Of a stretch of DNA of 64,000 bases, positions 44,750-53,223 are shown piece by piece. The stretch spans positions 1 through 64,000 of the forward strand of contig NZ_JAINVH010000034.1 in NCBI RefSeq assembly GCF_020400825.1, read 5' to 3'. The first letter of the stretch is position 1; the number at the start of each line of letters is the position of its first letter. The stretch is from Streptomyces sp. HPF1205 (GTDB lineage Bacteria > Actinomycetota > Actinomycetes > Streptomycetales > Streptomycetaceae). Under the pieces are notes generated by a model, which saw nothing but the letters and a program-made list of their open reading frames with translations, did no database searches and was not told the origin of the DNA. The position numbers and the translations under genes are program-made.

Positions 44750-45046
44750 ATGACGATCAAGGCGGACGCGCTGACCGGCGCCCACTGGTTCAAGTCCAGC
44801 TACAGCAACGACCACGGCGGCGAATGCGTTGAGGCCGCCCGCTTCACCGGCACCGAGCAGTGGTTCACGTCCAGCTACAGCAACGCCCAGGGCGGCGAAT
44901 GCGTCGAGGGCGCCCGCCTGGCCGAAGGCGGAGGGATGGCCGTCAGGGACTCGAAGAACCCCGGCGGCCCCGCCCTGCTCTTCACCCCCACGGAGTGGAC
45001 CGCCTTCACGACGGCGATACGCAACGGCCAACTGCCCGCCGTCTGA
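44750..45046 (+). CDS. DUF397 protein with internal duplication
   Basis: A 98-residue acidic protein. The DUF397 core WFKSSYSNDHGGECVEAARF (starts about residue 13) is repeated 25 residues later as WFTSSYSNAQGGECVEGARL; at DNA level the copies start at 44786 and 44861, a 75-bp period. Only the second copy continues into the C-terminal half (AVRDSKNPGGPALLFTPTEW). Ordinary family members have about 60-70 residues and one core. It probably binds the preceding HTH protein. Confidence 0.9.
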   Translation: MTIKADALTGAHWFKSSYSNDHGGECVEAARFTGTEQWFTSSYSNAQGGECVEGARLAEGGGMAVRDSKNPGGPALLFTPTEWTAFTTAIRNGQLPAV

Positions 45047-45234
45047 TCGGCCCCACCACGGCCCCACCACCGCCCCCGCCCCCGTACCGTCACCGTGCCG
45101 CCGGGAGCGGGGCCGCGGGCCACCGAGAGGTGCGGGTGGAGCGCGTGCGTGTCGACGGGCAAGGGGAGCCCGGCACTTGTACGGTGAGCCAGTCCCGCAC
45201 ATTCCCTCGCAACGGCGACAAACGGCAACACTTC

Positions 45235-45828
45235 ATGACGGATGAATCGAAGGGCCCGCCGGGCACGAGGCGTTCTCGCGTGCGCAACCTCGACACGTGG
45301 AAATTCGTGATCCAGGTGGCGGTCGCGGTGGTGGGCATCGTCTCCCTCCTCCTGGTCTTCACGGAGGCGTCGATCGCCCGCAAGGAGGCGCAGGACAGCG
45401 CCAGTCAGGTGGAGGCGTCCAGGCTGGACGAGCTCTACCGGCCGCTGCTCGACATGGACGAGTTCTTCAGTTCCGCGGACAACCGGAACATCAACCTGCT
45501 GTGGCGGAACCACACGCGTTTCAGCGAGGTCGGCGACCCGGCAGTACGAGCACAGCTGAAGCAGACGAACGTCTGGTCCCTCGACTACTTCGAGTACGTG
45601 TACACCAACCTCATCCGGCTGGTCGACTGCGCCCCGGCGGACGGGCATTTCATCCTCCGGGGATCCCCCGAGGACAAGGGGAAGTGCCCGCAGTGGACCG
45701 AATGGAGCGAGAGCTTCTACCGGAATTTCCAGAACCCCAATCTCTGCTCGACCCTCCACGCCCTGGTGAGCTTCTACGACGTGCGAATGGTGGCCGCCCT
45801 CCGCAGAATCGGGGCCTGCTCCGCCTGA
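45235..45828 (+). CDS. Single-TM protein of unknown function
   Basis: A 197-residue protein I do not recognise. After a 30-residue charged N-terminus there is one TM helix (about 30-50; FVIQVAVAVVGIVSLLLVFT), then a helical region with DSASQVEASRLDELYRPLLD and a C-terminal part with four Cys (VDCAPADG, GKCPQW, NLCSTL, GACSA). The topology resembles small membrane proteins placed next to regulators. The start is weakly supported (poor ribosome binding site). It lies 188 bp after the DUF397 gene. Confidence 0.65.
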   Translation: MTDESKGPPGTRRSRVRNLDTWKFVIQVAVAVVGIVSLLLVFTEASIARKEAQDSASQVEASRLDELYRPLLDMDEFFSSADNRNINLLWRNHTRFSEVGDPAVRAQLKQTNVWSLDYFEYVYTNLIRLVDCAPADGHFILRGSPEDKGKCPQWTEWSESFYRNFQNPNLCSTLHALVSFYDVRMVAALRRIGACSA

Positions 45829-46031
45829 ACCGGGGACGCCGCGAGCGTGGGACCCCTCATCCACGAAACTGCGCCGATGCAGGGCGATTGTAAGCTACGT
45901 CTCGCAATACGGCACGCCGCGCGGGTCCATTCGAGTCAAGTAACAGAAATCTCTCGCCCGACAGCAGGACGCTGACTACGCTTGAATCCAAACGTCACCG
46001 AACATCAGTCCATGGAAAACGGGGACCCATC

Positions 46032-47771
46032 ATGGCGCAACCTGGCGTTCTGTTCGTCAATGCCCGCATCTTCCGCGGCGGCGAGAATCCAGAGTACCGG
46101 TGGATCGAAAAAGGCTACCTGGCGGTGCATCCATCAGGGTGGATAGATTGTCTCGGCGAAGGAGAACCGTCCTCCACGTACAATAATTACGAGCGCATTG
46201 AGTGCGGCGGGAAGACCCTGACCCCAGGATTTCATGACGCACACGTCCATCCCATTGGTTTCGGATTGGCGCTGACCGGGAAAACGTGCGTACTGTCCGG
46301 CGTTTCCAGGGATGATTACAAGGCGGCTGTCGCTCGGTATCAGAAAACCAACCCCGAGGGTGTCATCGTTGGCGGCGGTTGGGCCATGGAGGCTTTCGCG
46401 GATACCGGTGGGTGGCCCGATCGGAGGTTGCTCGACGACTGGATCCCGGACGGTCGCCCGGCATTCCTCCAAAGCAGGGACGGGCATTCGACATGGTTCA
46501 ATACGGCAGTGCTGAAAGCCTGCGGACTGTCATCGAACACGCCGGATCCGGAAGGCGGATGGTTCACGCGGGATCCCGACGGGACGCCGGCGGGTGTCGC
46601 ACATGAATGGGCTCAACGTCTGGAACCGAAGGATCCGGAGCAGTTCAACACAAAGCCCTTCACTCTGGACGAACTGGTGGAGGCCCTGGTGGCGGCACAG
46701 AACCAGCTCCTGTACCCCCACGGCATCACCGGCTGGCAGGACGCCCTGGTGGACCACGAATCGCCGCCCGCGTCGAGTGCGGACGCCTATGCCGAAGCAA
46801 AGGAAAAAAATCGACTGACCGGCCGTGCTTCATGCGCTCTGACCTGGTACTGCTGGCAAAACAATAAAATCGATGAGCAAATCGCCGGCTTGGAGAAAGT
46901 CCGGGATAAGCTCCAGGGACAAGGCGTCAGGGCTGACACGGTCAAGATACTTCTCGACGGCATCGTGGAATCGTATACTGCGGCCCTGAACGAGCCCTAC
47001 AACGTCCCGGAGGAACAGAACCCCGTACCTGGCGGAAGCGGCGTACTGCATGTGCCGCTGCACGACGAGCGCGATGACATGCTCACCGTCATCGTGAAGA
47101 AGCTGGCGGAGAAAGACTTTAACTGCCACTTCCACGCCATAGGCGACAGGGCGGTGCACGCAGCTCTCAGCGCCGTGCGGGAGGCAAAGGGAAGCGGGGT
47201 GCGGCCTCGCGATAAGATCGCCCACCTCCAGGTCGTCGCCCCTGAGGACATCAGCGGTTTCAACGGCAACGCAATCGCGACCATCCAGCCGATATGGGCG
47301 TGCCACGGCAAGCAGATGGACACGTACAACATCCCCGTCATCGGCGACAAGCGCACACTCCAGCAATATCCATTCCGTTCGCTCATCGAAAACGGCGCAG
47401 TGCTGGCTGCCGGGTCCGACGGTCCCGTCAGTATGCTGTCCGGCCACGGAAACTGGCCCACGAGCAGCGTCGACCCGATAGCCGGAATCTACGTCGCGAT
47501 GACACGCCGACCGCCCGACGAGGAGCGCGAGGCACTCGCTCCCGCAGACCAGGTTCTCTCCCTGTCCGATGCCCTCAACGCCTACACCTACGGCTCGGCG
47601 TACGCGGCCGGTGACGACGCGACCCAGGGCACTCTGGACGAAGGCAAGATCGCCGATCTGGTCATCCTGAACAGTCAACTTTCCGCTACCAGCAGTGCCA
47701 CGGACGTGAAGGCCACGCGGGTCTGGCGGACATATATCGGCGGACAACAGGTGTATGAGGCCCCCTCTTGA
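46032..47771 (+). CDS. Amidohydrolase family 3 (YtcJ-like) metal hydrolase
   Basis: A 579-residue metallo-hydrolase of the amidohydrolase superfamily. Metal ligands are visible: GFHDAHVHP (His71, His73), a Lys in TVKILLDG that may be carbamylated, HFHAIGDRAVH, IAHLQV and the Asp in AGSDGPVS. The C-terminal dihydroorotase-like cap ends GKIADLVILN. There is no signal peptide; the substrate is unknown (amides, cyclic imides or esters). The first 1 kb is visibly lower in GC and uses codons rare in its neighbours (AAT, AAA, ATA), suggesting recent acquisition. Confidence 0.88.
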   Translation: MAQPGVLFVNARIFRGGENPEYRWIEKGYLAVHPSGWIDCLGEGEPSSTYNNYERIECGGKTLTPGFHDAHVHPIGFGLALTGKTCVLSGVSRDDYKAAVARYQKTNPEGVIVGGGWAMEAFADTGGWPDRRLLDDWIPDGRPAFLQSRDGHSTWFNTAVLKACGLSSNTPDPEGGWFTRDPDGTPAGVAHEWAQRLEPKDPEQFNTKPFTLDELVEALVAAQNQLLYPHGITGWQDALVDHESPPASSADAYAEAKEKNRLTGRASCALTWYCWQNNKIDEQIAGLEKVRDKLQGQGVRADTVKILLDGIVESYTAALNEPYNVPEEQNPVPGGSGVLHVPLHDERDDMLTVIVKKLAEKDFNCHFHAIGDRAVHAALSAVREAKGSGVRPRDKIAHLQVVAPEDISGFNGNAIATIQPIWACHGKQMDTYNIPVIGDKRTLQQYPFRSLIENGAVLAAGSDGPVSMLSGHGNWPTSSVDPIAGIYVAMTRRPPDEEREALAPADQVLSLSDALNAYTYGSAYAAGDDATQGTLDEGKIADLVILNSQLSATSSATDVKATRVWRTYIGGQQVYEAPS

Positions 47772-47804
47772 GCCCACGCGGTGGTTGTGAGTGCTTTCCG
47801 TGCT

Positions 47805-47836
47805 GCCTTTCCGGGCTCGTCACCGGCCCGGAAGGC
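47805..47836 (+). terminator. Hairpin after the amidohydrolase
   Basis: GCCTTTCCGGGC and GCCCGGAAGGC pair with one bulged T, about 35 bp past the amidohydrolase stop. Confidence 0.55.
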
Positions 47837-48038
47837 CGCCTGCTGTGGCTCTCGCCCGCCCTGCCGGGCCCATGACCTGACCGCCTCCCGCACCCACCGC
47901 ACCGTCCGGATTCGGGAGCGCCAGGCTGCACGGTGACCCACTCCACGCGGGCGCGTGAGGCAGATCTCATCCCCCATTCGGGTGAACGCGCGACCGCCTC
48001 ATCGTTTCTGCCCAAAACCGTTGGCATATGTTCGCGGC

Positions 48039-48920
48039 ATGGTCCGCTCATCGCACGAGAGTATGCATCGCATCTTCGGGGAGGACTTTGCACTGTTCGC
48101 AAAGTCTTCCCCATGGCTTGACGTTCTGTTCGCTCAGCCCCGCACGGCAACCCCGCTGCCCACCGACGTCACCGAATTCAAGGTGCTGGAACGCCGGGTG
48201 GATCTGCTGCTCGACATCGAGGGGGTGGACGGCACCAGTTACGTCCTCGCAGTGGAGGCCCAGGGGCGAAAGGACATGGACAAGTCCAGCAGCTGGGCGT
48301 ACTACGCGGCCTACCTCCAGGCGAAATACCGCAAGCCGCCCGTCCTCCTGGTCGTGTGCCAGGACGAATCCACCGCCCGCTGGGCCGAGCGGCCCATGGA
48401 TCTCGGCCCACCACAGTGGCCGACCCTCACCCTGCGGCCTCTCGTCCTCGGCCCGCACAACCTCCCCTTGATCACTGATCCCACGGAAGTCCAGAAGGAC
48501 GTGTCGTTCGCCGTCTTGTCGGCGATGGTTCACGGCAGGAATCCGCAGGTGGAAGAGGCATTGCGGGCGATCGTATCCGCGACCAAGGACGCGGAAGAAG
48601 CTCCTGTCACCTTCCTGGATATTCTCGAACTCGGCCTTGTCGGCACCCCCGCAGCTCAGATTTGGGAGATACTTATGACCATGGACACATCCATGCTTCG
48701 GGGCAGCATCGCCAGGAGCCTTCGCGAGGAGGGCCAGGCCCAAGGCCAGGCCCAAGGCCAGGCGTGGGCTCTGCTGCGGCTGCTCGAGTTCCGGAAGGTC
48801 GAGGTGACCGCTGCCGAGCGTGAGCGGATCACCGCTTGTATGGACCCGGACGTCGTGGAGCGGTGGTACGTCCGTGCGTTCACCGCCGAGCGTGGCGAAG
48901 ACATCTTCACCGAGGGCTGA
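48039..48920 (+). CDS. Rpn-like PD-(D/E)XK nuclease-family protein
   Basis: A 293-residue protein of the group formerly annotated as putative transposase or Rpn recombination-promoting nuclease. The core reads VDLLLDIEGVDGTSYVLAVE followed by AQG, with the ExQ variant of the nuclease motif, then WAYYAAYLQAKYRKPPVLLVV. The C-terminal helical part has a 12-bp-unit repeat encoding QGQAQGQA and ends ERWYVRAFTAERGEDIF. The ATG at 48039 starts VRSSHESMHRIFGEDFA-type sequence usual for Streptomyces members. A TATGTT hexamer ends 6 nt upstream without a Shine-Dalgarno sequence. Its 3' third is duplicated downstream. Confidence 0.82.
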   Translation: MVRSSHESMHRIFGEDFALFAKSSPWLDVLFAQPRTATPLPTDVTEFKVLERRVDLLLDIEGVDGTSYVLAVEAQGRKDMDKSSSWAYYAAYLQAKYRKPPVLLVVCQDESTARWAERPMDLGPPQWPTLTLRPLVLGPHNLPLITDPTEVQKDVSFAVLSAMVHGRNPQVEEALRAIVSATKDAEEAPVTFLDILELGLVGTPAAQIWEILMTMDTSMLRGSIARSLREEGQAQGQAQGQAWALLRLLEFRKVEVTAAERERITACMDPDVVERWYVRAFTAERGEDIFTEG

Positions 48921-48935
48921 TCGACCCCCTTTGTG
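48676..48935 (+). repeat. Direct repeat copy A1 (3' end of the Rpn-like gene)
   Basis: This segment, from GACCATGGACACATCC to just past the stop, reappears at about 49104-49357 with high identity except in the QGQA-encoding part. Confidence 0.85.
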
Positions 48936-48939
48936 CCCT

Positions 48940-48993
48940 GGACACGGCGGGAGCGGGCGGAGACGTGGGGGGCCCAAGTGCTGCCTCCTACAT
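48940..48993 (+). repeat. Direct repeat copy B1
   Basis: The first 31 bp (starting GGACACGGCGGGAGCGGG) are identical to 49571-49601, and the similarity continues more weakly to GGGCCAAC. The order A1-B1-A2-B2 indicates a tandem duplication of the gene's 3' flank. Confidence 0.8.
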
Positions 48994-49089
48994 GCGGGCC
49001 AACTGTTTCTGCAGCAGGGATGTCGCCGTGACCGCAGGACCGGTCGGCTGGGGCGCGGGCCACCCCGCCATTCGAGTGAAAGCCCACCT

Positions 49090-49348
49090 CTGGGGGACAT
49101 TTGTGACCATGGACACATCCATGCTTCGGGGCAGCATCGCCAGGAGCCTCCGCGAGGAGGGCCAGGCCCATGGTGCGGCGCGCGCTCGGGCGAGGGATCT
49201 TCTGCGGCTGCTCGAGTTCCGCAAGATCGAGGTGACCGCGGCCGAGCGTGAGCGGATCACCGCTTGCATGGACCCGGAGGTCCTGGAGGGGTGGTTCGAC
49301 CGTGCGTTCACCGCCGAGCGTGGCGAGGACATCTTCACCGAGGGCTGA
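49090..49348 (+). pseudogene. Partial second copy of the Rpn-like gene (C-terminal third)
   Basis: The frame encodes TMDTSMLRGSIARSLREEG, LLRLLEFRKIEVTAAERERI and FDRAFTAERGEDIFTEG, matching the last 80 or so residues of the upstream Rpn-like protein. The nuclease core is absent. An in-frame GTG/ATG (49103/49109) exists, but no ribosome binding site or promoter is evident, so it is probably a duplication remnant. The QGQA segment is replaced by GAARARARD. Confidence 0.85.
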
Positions 49349-49865
49349 TCGCCCCCTCGGCGTCATGGCTGGGGTGGTCGGCCGGCCTCCGCCGCCGCCC
49401 TTGCGGTGCCAAGCCGGTGAGCGTCCCCGGCGCCAGTTCCGCACCACCGTCGTCTTCGATGGCGAACCCGACCTCGCAGCTCGTGCGAAGGAGATCGTCC
49501 GGCAAGCCTGGACCGGTGAGGAACCTCAGAGCGCGTGATCGCCGCCGGTCCCGTTCACTGCCCGCCCTGTGGACACGGCGGGAGCGGGCGGAGACGTGGG
49601 GGACCGAAATGCTGCCGCATATTTGTGGGCCAACCGTGCCAGAAAGCAACGGAAAACCAGCACGGCCCGTAAATATGCGATTTCGGGCCCCCGCGGCGGA
49701 GGCCGCGACCCCCCCGCACCGACGCCCAGCCCCCCCGCGCCGACGCCCGCCCCCTCCCGCGCGACCGGACCTCGTACGCCGCCCTGTAACTCGACGACGG
49801 TCCCGGCGCGTTGATCGAGCAGGGGGGAATTCCTCCTCCACGGGGAGAGCCGGAAGGGGAGCGCC
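49349..49865. other. 517-bp region with repeat copy B2 and no clear gene
   Basis: It holds a short open frame after ATG 49365 whose end (TTVVFDGEPDLAARAKEIVR) looks protein-like but is not recognised. It also holds repeat B2 (49571-49634) and a C-rich low-complexity stretch with two CCCCCGC(A/G)CCGACGCCC units (about 49710-49750) before the next gene. Confidence 0.5.
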
Positions 49866-51014
49866 GTGACAGTCAAGCGGAGGATCGCCGGGGGAGTGGC
49901 CGGGGTCGGTGCGGTCGTGATGGCGGTGAGCGGGCAGGCCGTCGCCGCACCCGCGAGCGGTGGGGGGTGGACCGAGACGTCGACCGGCCAGGTGTCGGTG
50001 ATGACCGTGGCCCAGCAGGGGCCGTTCGTGACGTGGGCGGGCGGCGCCGCCGTCAGCACGGATGCCCAGGGCGTCACCAGGTTCACGCCCACCGTGTACG
50101 AGCGGGACCTCGAACACGGCGGTACCTGGCGCGACGTGCCGCTGCAAGGCGCCGACGCCTGGGACAGCAGGATCAACGACATGGCCCTGCCCGCCGACGG
50201 CTCGGGGTTCTTCGTCGGCGACCAGGGAACGGGCGACCAGGGCGTACTCGTCGGGCGCTATACGGCCGGCTCCTGGCGGCTGACCGCCGACACCTCCCTG
50301 CCCGCCGGGACCGTGGACGCGAGCCTGCTGTCGGTGAGCGCGGCCTCCGGGCAGGACGCCTGGGCGGTGGGCCAGGGATACGAGCAGGACACGTGGACGA
50401 TGATCCCCCTCGTACAGCACTGGGACGGCCGGCGGTGGCGGTCCGTGCGGATACCGGGTTCGGCGGACTGGGGGCTGTACCAGGTGCAGGAGCTGTCACC
50501 TGACGACGTGTGGGTCGTCGGAGCGGACTACGGCACTGGGCAGTCCCTCGCGCTGCACTGGAACGGGCACACCTGGACCCGGACGCCGACCCCCGCCTTC
50601 CCCGACTCCTCCGTCCTCTTCGACGTCGTCGCGCGCACGCCGTCCGACGTGTGGGCGGTCGGCTGGTCGCGGGACACCGACAAGCAGCGCCCCGCGGGGC
50701 TTGCCCTGCACTGGGACGGCACCGCGTGGAAGGAAGTCCCCCTGCCCGCCGGCACGTTCGCGCTGCAGGCCGCGGCCCTGCGGCCGCACGGCGGGCTCGC
50801 GGTCGTGGGCGGCAACGACGACGCGGCCGTCGGCCTCGCCTGGGCGCCCGGCACGGGCTGGCAGTCCCTCGGCCTGCCCGAGAACGACCCGAGCCTGCCG
50901 CTGGGCGTCGCCTCCATCACCGCCAGCGGCTCGCACCTGACCATCGGCGGCTGGCACTACGTCTCGGCCGACACGGGCGACACGTTCAGCAGCGGCGCCC
51001 TCCTGACGAGGTAG
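49866..51014 (+). CDS. Secreted propeller-like protein of unknown function
   Basis: A 382-residue protein with a Sec signal (about 1-28; GGVAGVGAVVMAVSGQAVAA). The mature part has repeated beta-blade-like units with Trp-Ala/Val-Val-Gly and aromatic/Gly turns: DAWAVGQGYEQD, DVWVVGADYGTGQSLALHW, DVWAVGWSRD, GLALHWDGTAWKEVPLP. This is the look of a six- or seven-bladed propeller. No catalytic motif is visible. The GTG at 49866 has AGGGGA 5 nt upstream. Extracellular; binding or structural role inferred only. Confidence 0.75.
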   Translation: MTVKRRIAGGVAGVGAVVMAVSGQAVAAPASGGGWTETSTGQVSVMTVAQQGPFVTWAGGAAVSTDAQGVTRFTPTVYERDLEHGGTWRDVPLQGADAWDSRINDMALPADGSGFFVGDQGTGDQGVLVGRYTAGSWRLTADTSLPAGTVDASLLSVSAASGQDAWAVGQGYEQDTWTMIPLVQHWDGRRWRSVRIPGSADWGLYQVQELSPDDVWVVGADYGTGQSLALHWNGHTWTRTPTPAFPDSSVLFDVVARTPSDVWAVGWSRDTDKQRPAGLALHWDGTAWKEVPLPAGTFALQAAALRPHGGLAVVGGNDDAAVGLAWAPGTGWQSLGLPENDPSLPLGVASITASGSHLTIGGWHYVSADTGDTFSSGALLTR

Positions 51015-51124
51015 CGAGCCCGACCGGAGAGAGGGGAGAAGGGGGGAACCTTTCGCGCCTTCCGCTCCTCCTGGCATGCCGAAGCGGGCCCCGAGGGGGC
51101 CCGACCGAGGCGAGAGGTGCTCCC

Positions 51125-52159
51125 ATGGCAACGTCGAACGCGATCCCGGCCGCGACCGAGGAGGGCGCGGCCGGACCGGCGGCGGGCAGACCGCTGCCGC
51201 ACGCGGAAGGGGCGGAACACCGCTGGGTGGAGGCACGCGGCATCCGGCTGCATGTCGCGGAGTACGGGACCGGCACGCCGGTCCTCCTGCTGCACGGCTT
51301 CCCGCAGCACTGGTTCGCCTGGCACCGGGTCGCCACCGTGATGGCCGAGGAACGGACGGGACAGGTGACCGCGGGACGGACGTCCGCGGAACGGACGGGA
51401 CGGACGACCGCAGGTCAGCCGGCCGCCGGTCACCGCCTGATCTGCCCTGACCTGCGCGGCTTCGGCTGGTCGGAGCGGACCCGCCGGGGTTACGACATCG
51501 ACGGCCTGGCCGACGACATGCTGGCGCTGCTGGACGCGCTCGGGCTGCGCCGGGTGGGCCTGGTGGGGCACGACTGGGGCGCCCATGTGGCCCTGCGGCT
51601 GTGCCTGCGGGCACCGGAGCGGTTCACCGGTTACCTGGCGCTCAACACACCCCACCCGTGGGCCGGGCAGCGGGCGATCCTGCCGAACGTGTGGCGCCAG
51701 TGGTACACCGCGTTCGTCGAGTACCCGGTGATCGGCCGGGCCGTGCTCCGCCACTGGCCGGGTTTCACCCGCTTCCTGCTGCGCCACCAGGCAGCGGACC
51801 GCTCGGTCTGGCCGGACGCGGAGCTCACGGAGTTCGCCGCCGCCGCCCGGGCCGCCGCGCACGCCGGGCAGGCCATGTTCTGGCAGTACGTGGTGCGCGA
51901 GATCCCGGCGCTGCTGCGCGGTACGCGGCGCGGGCAGCGGCTGACCGTTCCCACCGTGCTGCTGGGAGGCGGGCGGGACATCGTGTTCCCGCCGTCCATG
52001 CTCGCCGGGGACGGCAGCCGCGCGGACGACCTCACCGTACGGATCGTGCCGGGCGCCGGGCACTTCCTGCCCGTGGAGGACCCGGGCGCGGTCGCCGAGG
52101 CGATGAAGGAGCTCTTCGCACCCCAACACCAGGGGCGCCCGGGGCGCCCGGGCCACTGA
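51125..52159 (+). CDS. Alpha/beta hydrolase, epoxide-hydrolase-like
   Basis: A 344-residue hydrolase. The oxyanion motif is LLLHGFPQHWFAWH, the nucleophile elbow GLVGHDWGAHVAL (Asp150) and the catalytic His is in PGAGHFLPVEDP. An Asp nucleophile in GHDWG is typical of soluble epoxide hydrolases. A 26-residue insertion made of two 39-bp DNA repeats (51349-51387 and 51388-51426; AERTG...) lies between beta-strands before the DLRGFGWSE motif. The ATG has AGAGGT 8 nt upstream. The substrate is unknown. Confidence 0.87.
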   Translation: MATSNAIPAATEEGAAGPAAGRPLPHAEGAEHRWVEARGIRLHVAEYGTGTPVLLLHGFPQHWFAWHRVATVMAEERTGQVTAGRTSAERTGRTTAGQPAAGHRLICPDLRGFGWSERTRRGYDIDGLADDMLALLDALGLRRVGLVGHDWGAHVALRLCLRAPERFTGYLALNTPHPWAGQRAILPNVWRQWYTAFVEYPVIGRAVLRHWPGFTRFLLRHQAADRSVWPDAELTEFAAAARAAAHAGQAMFWQYVVREIPALLRGTRRGQRLTVPTVLLGGGRDIVFPPSMLAGDGSRADDLTVRIVPGAGHFLPVEDPGAVAEAMKELFAPQHQGRPGRPGH

Positions 52160-52174
52160 ACGCGACCCGGACCC

Positions 52175-52627
52175 TCACGGCCGCGCGGCCGCCCGCAGCG
52201 CGACCTTGCGGATGAAGGCCCGGGCGCGGCGGCCGCCCCCGAGGGCGTAGACCCGCTGGGCCGGCCGCAGGGCGGCGGGACGCGCGGCGCCGAGTACGGC
52301 GAACCGCGTGCCGTCGCCCTCCGGTACGGCCGCCATGCCGCCCACCACGAGGCGGGACTGCATCAGGCACCAGCCGGGGGCGAGCCGCACGTCGAAGCCG
52401 GTGCGCAGGCCGAGCGGGCCCACCGCCAGCGCGTGCTTGCGATCGGCGTCGCCCGGCGGGACGCGGAACTCGCGCAGCAGCGGCACGAGGTGCGGCAGCT
52501 CGCCCGCCAGGTCCGACGCGACCGCCCACACCTTCTCGTACGGCAGCTCCAGGCGCTGCTCCGCGTACAGGGTGGTGTGCAGTCCGGCCGCGATCAGCCG
52601 CAGCCTGGCCACCGTATCGACGTTCAT
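52175..52627 (-). CDS. SRPBCC-fold protein coupled to an ECF sigma factor
   Basis: A 150-residue protein that looks like an SRPBCC (Bet v 1/polyketide-cyclase-like) domain: EQRLELPYEKVWAVASDLAG at the start of the helix-grip, then alternating beta-strands and a long C-terminal helix ending RARAFIRKVALRAAARP. The ATG overlaps the stop of the sigma-factor gene by 4 bp (ATGA), so the two are made together. It may sense a hydrophobic ligand and modulate the sigma factor, but this is inference. Confidence 0.72.
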   Translation of the reverse strand: MNVDTVARLRLIAAGLHTTLYAEQRLELPYEKVWAVASDLAGELPHLVPLLREFRVPPGDADRKHALAVGPLGLRTGFDVRLAPGWCLMQSRLVVGGMAAVPEGDGTRFAVLGAARPAALRPAQRVYALGGGRRARAFIRKVALRAAARP

Positions 52628-53169
52628 TGCCGCCACGCCTTCCGAAAGGCCGAACGGGCGCGGTGCAGCCGGGACTTGACCGTGCCCGGCGGGACGCCCA
52701 GAACCTCGGCCGCGCTCGCCTCGTCGAGCCCTTCGAGCTCGCGCAGGACCAGGACGGCGCGGTGCCGGGCGGGCATCCGCGCCAGGACGTCCCGTACCTG
52801 CGCCGGCAGTTCGCCGTCACCGGCGTCGGCGAGACCGCGCAGCCGGGCGGCCTCGCCGGGGTCGACGGACCGCTCGGCGGCCGTCCGCCGTGCCACCCGC
52901 ACCGCTTCCCGCACGGTGAGGGTGCGCGCCCAGGCGTAGAACGCCCGCGGATCCCGCAGTCCCCGCAGGCCCACGAAGATCGCGGTGAGGGCTTCCTGGA
53001 CGGCGTCCTCCGCGTCCGACAGGGCGATGGGCCGGCACAGCCGGGTCACGTACGGGGTCACCGCGGCCAGCACCTCGTCCATCGCCAGCGCGTCGCCCGC
53101 CCGTGCCGCCCGCACCAGTGGGGCCAACGCGTCCCATGGCGGCCGGTGTTCTCCCGCGGAGCCGTCCAT
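52624..53169 (-). CDS. ECF-type RNA polymerase sigma factor
   Basis: A 181-residue sigma factor with sigma2 (about 22-85; VTPYVTRLCRPIALSDAEDA then VQEALTAIF) and sigma4 (about 120-178; LARMPARHRAVLVLRELEGL, DEASAAEVLGVPPGTVKSRL). There is no fused C-terminal SnoaL domain and no classical anti-sigma gene next to it. It is translationally coupled to the SRPBCC protein. The ATG at 53169 starts MDGSAGEHRP. Confidence 0.9.
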   Translation of the reverse strand: MDGSAGEHRPPWDALAPLVRAARAGDALAMDEVLAAVTPYVTRLCRPIALSDAEDAVQEALTAIFVGLRGLRDPRAFYAWARTLTVREAVRVARRTAAERSVDPGEAARLRGLADAGDGELPAQVRDVLARMPARHRAVLVLRELEGLDEASAAEVLGVPPGTVKSRLHRARSAFRKAWRQ

Positions 53170-53223
53170 CTCCGGGAGACTACCGCCGCGATCCCGGCCG
53201 CCGCGCCGGAACCCGGGGAGCCG

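Noticed and set aside
49365..49538. A 57-residue gene after the duplicated Rpn fragment
   Set aside because: Part of it looks protein-like, but there is no ribosome binding site or recognised family; it is kept only as a comment on the intergenic region.
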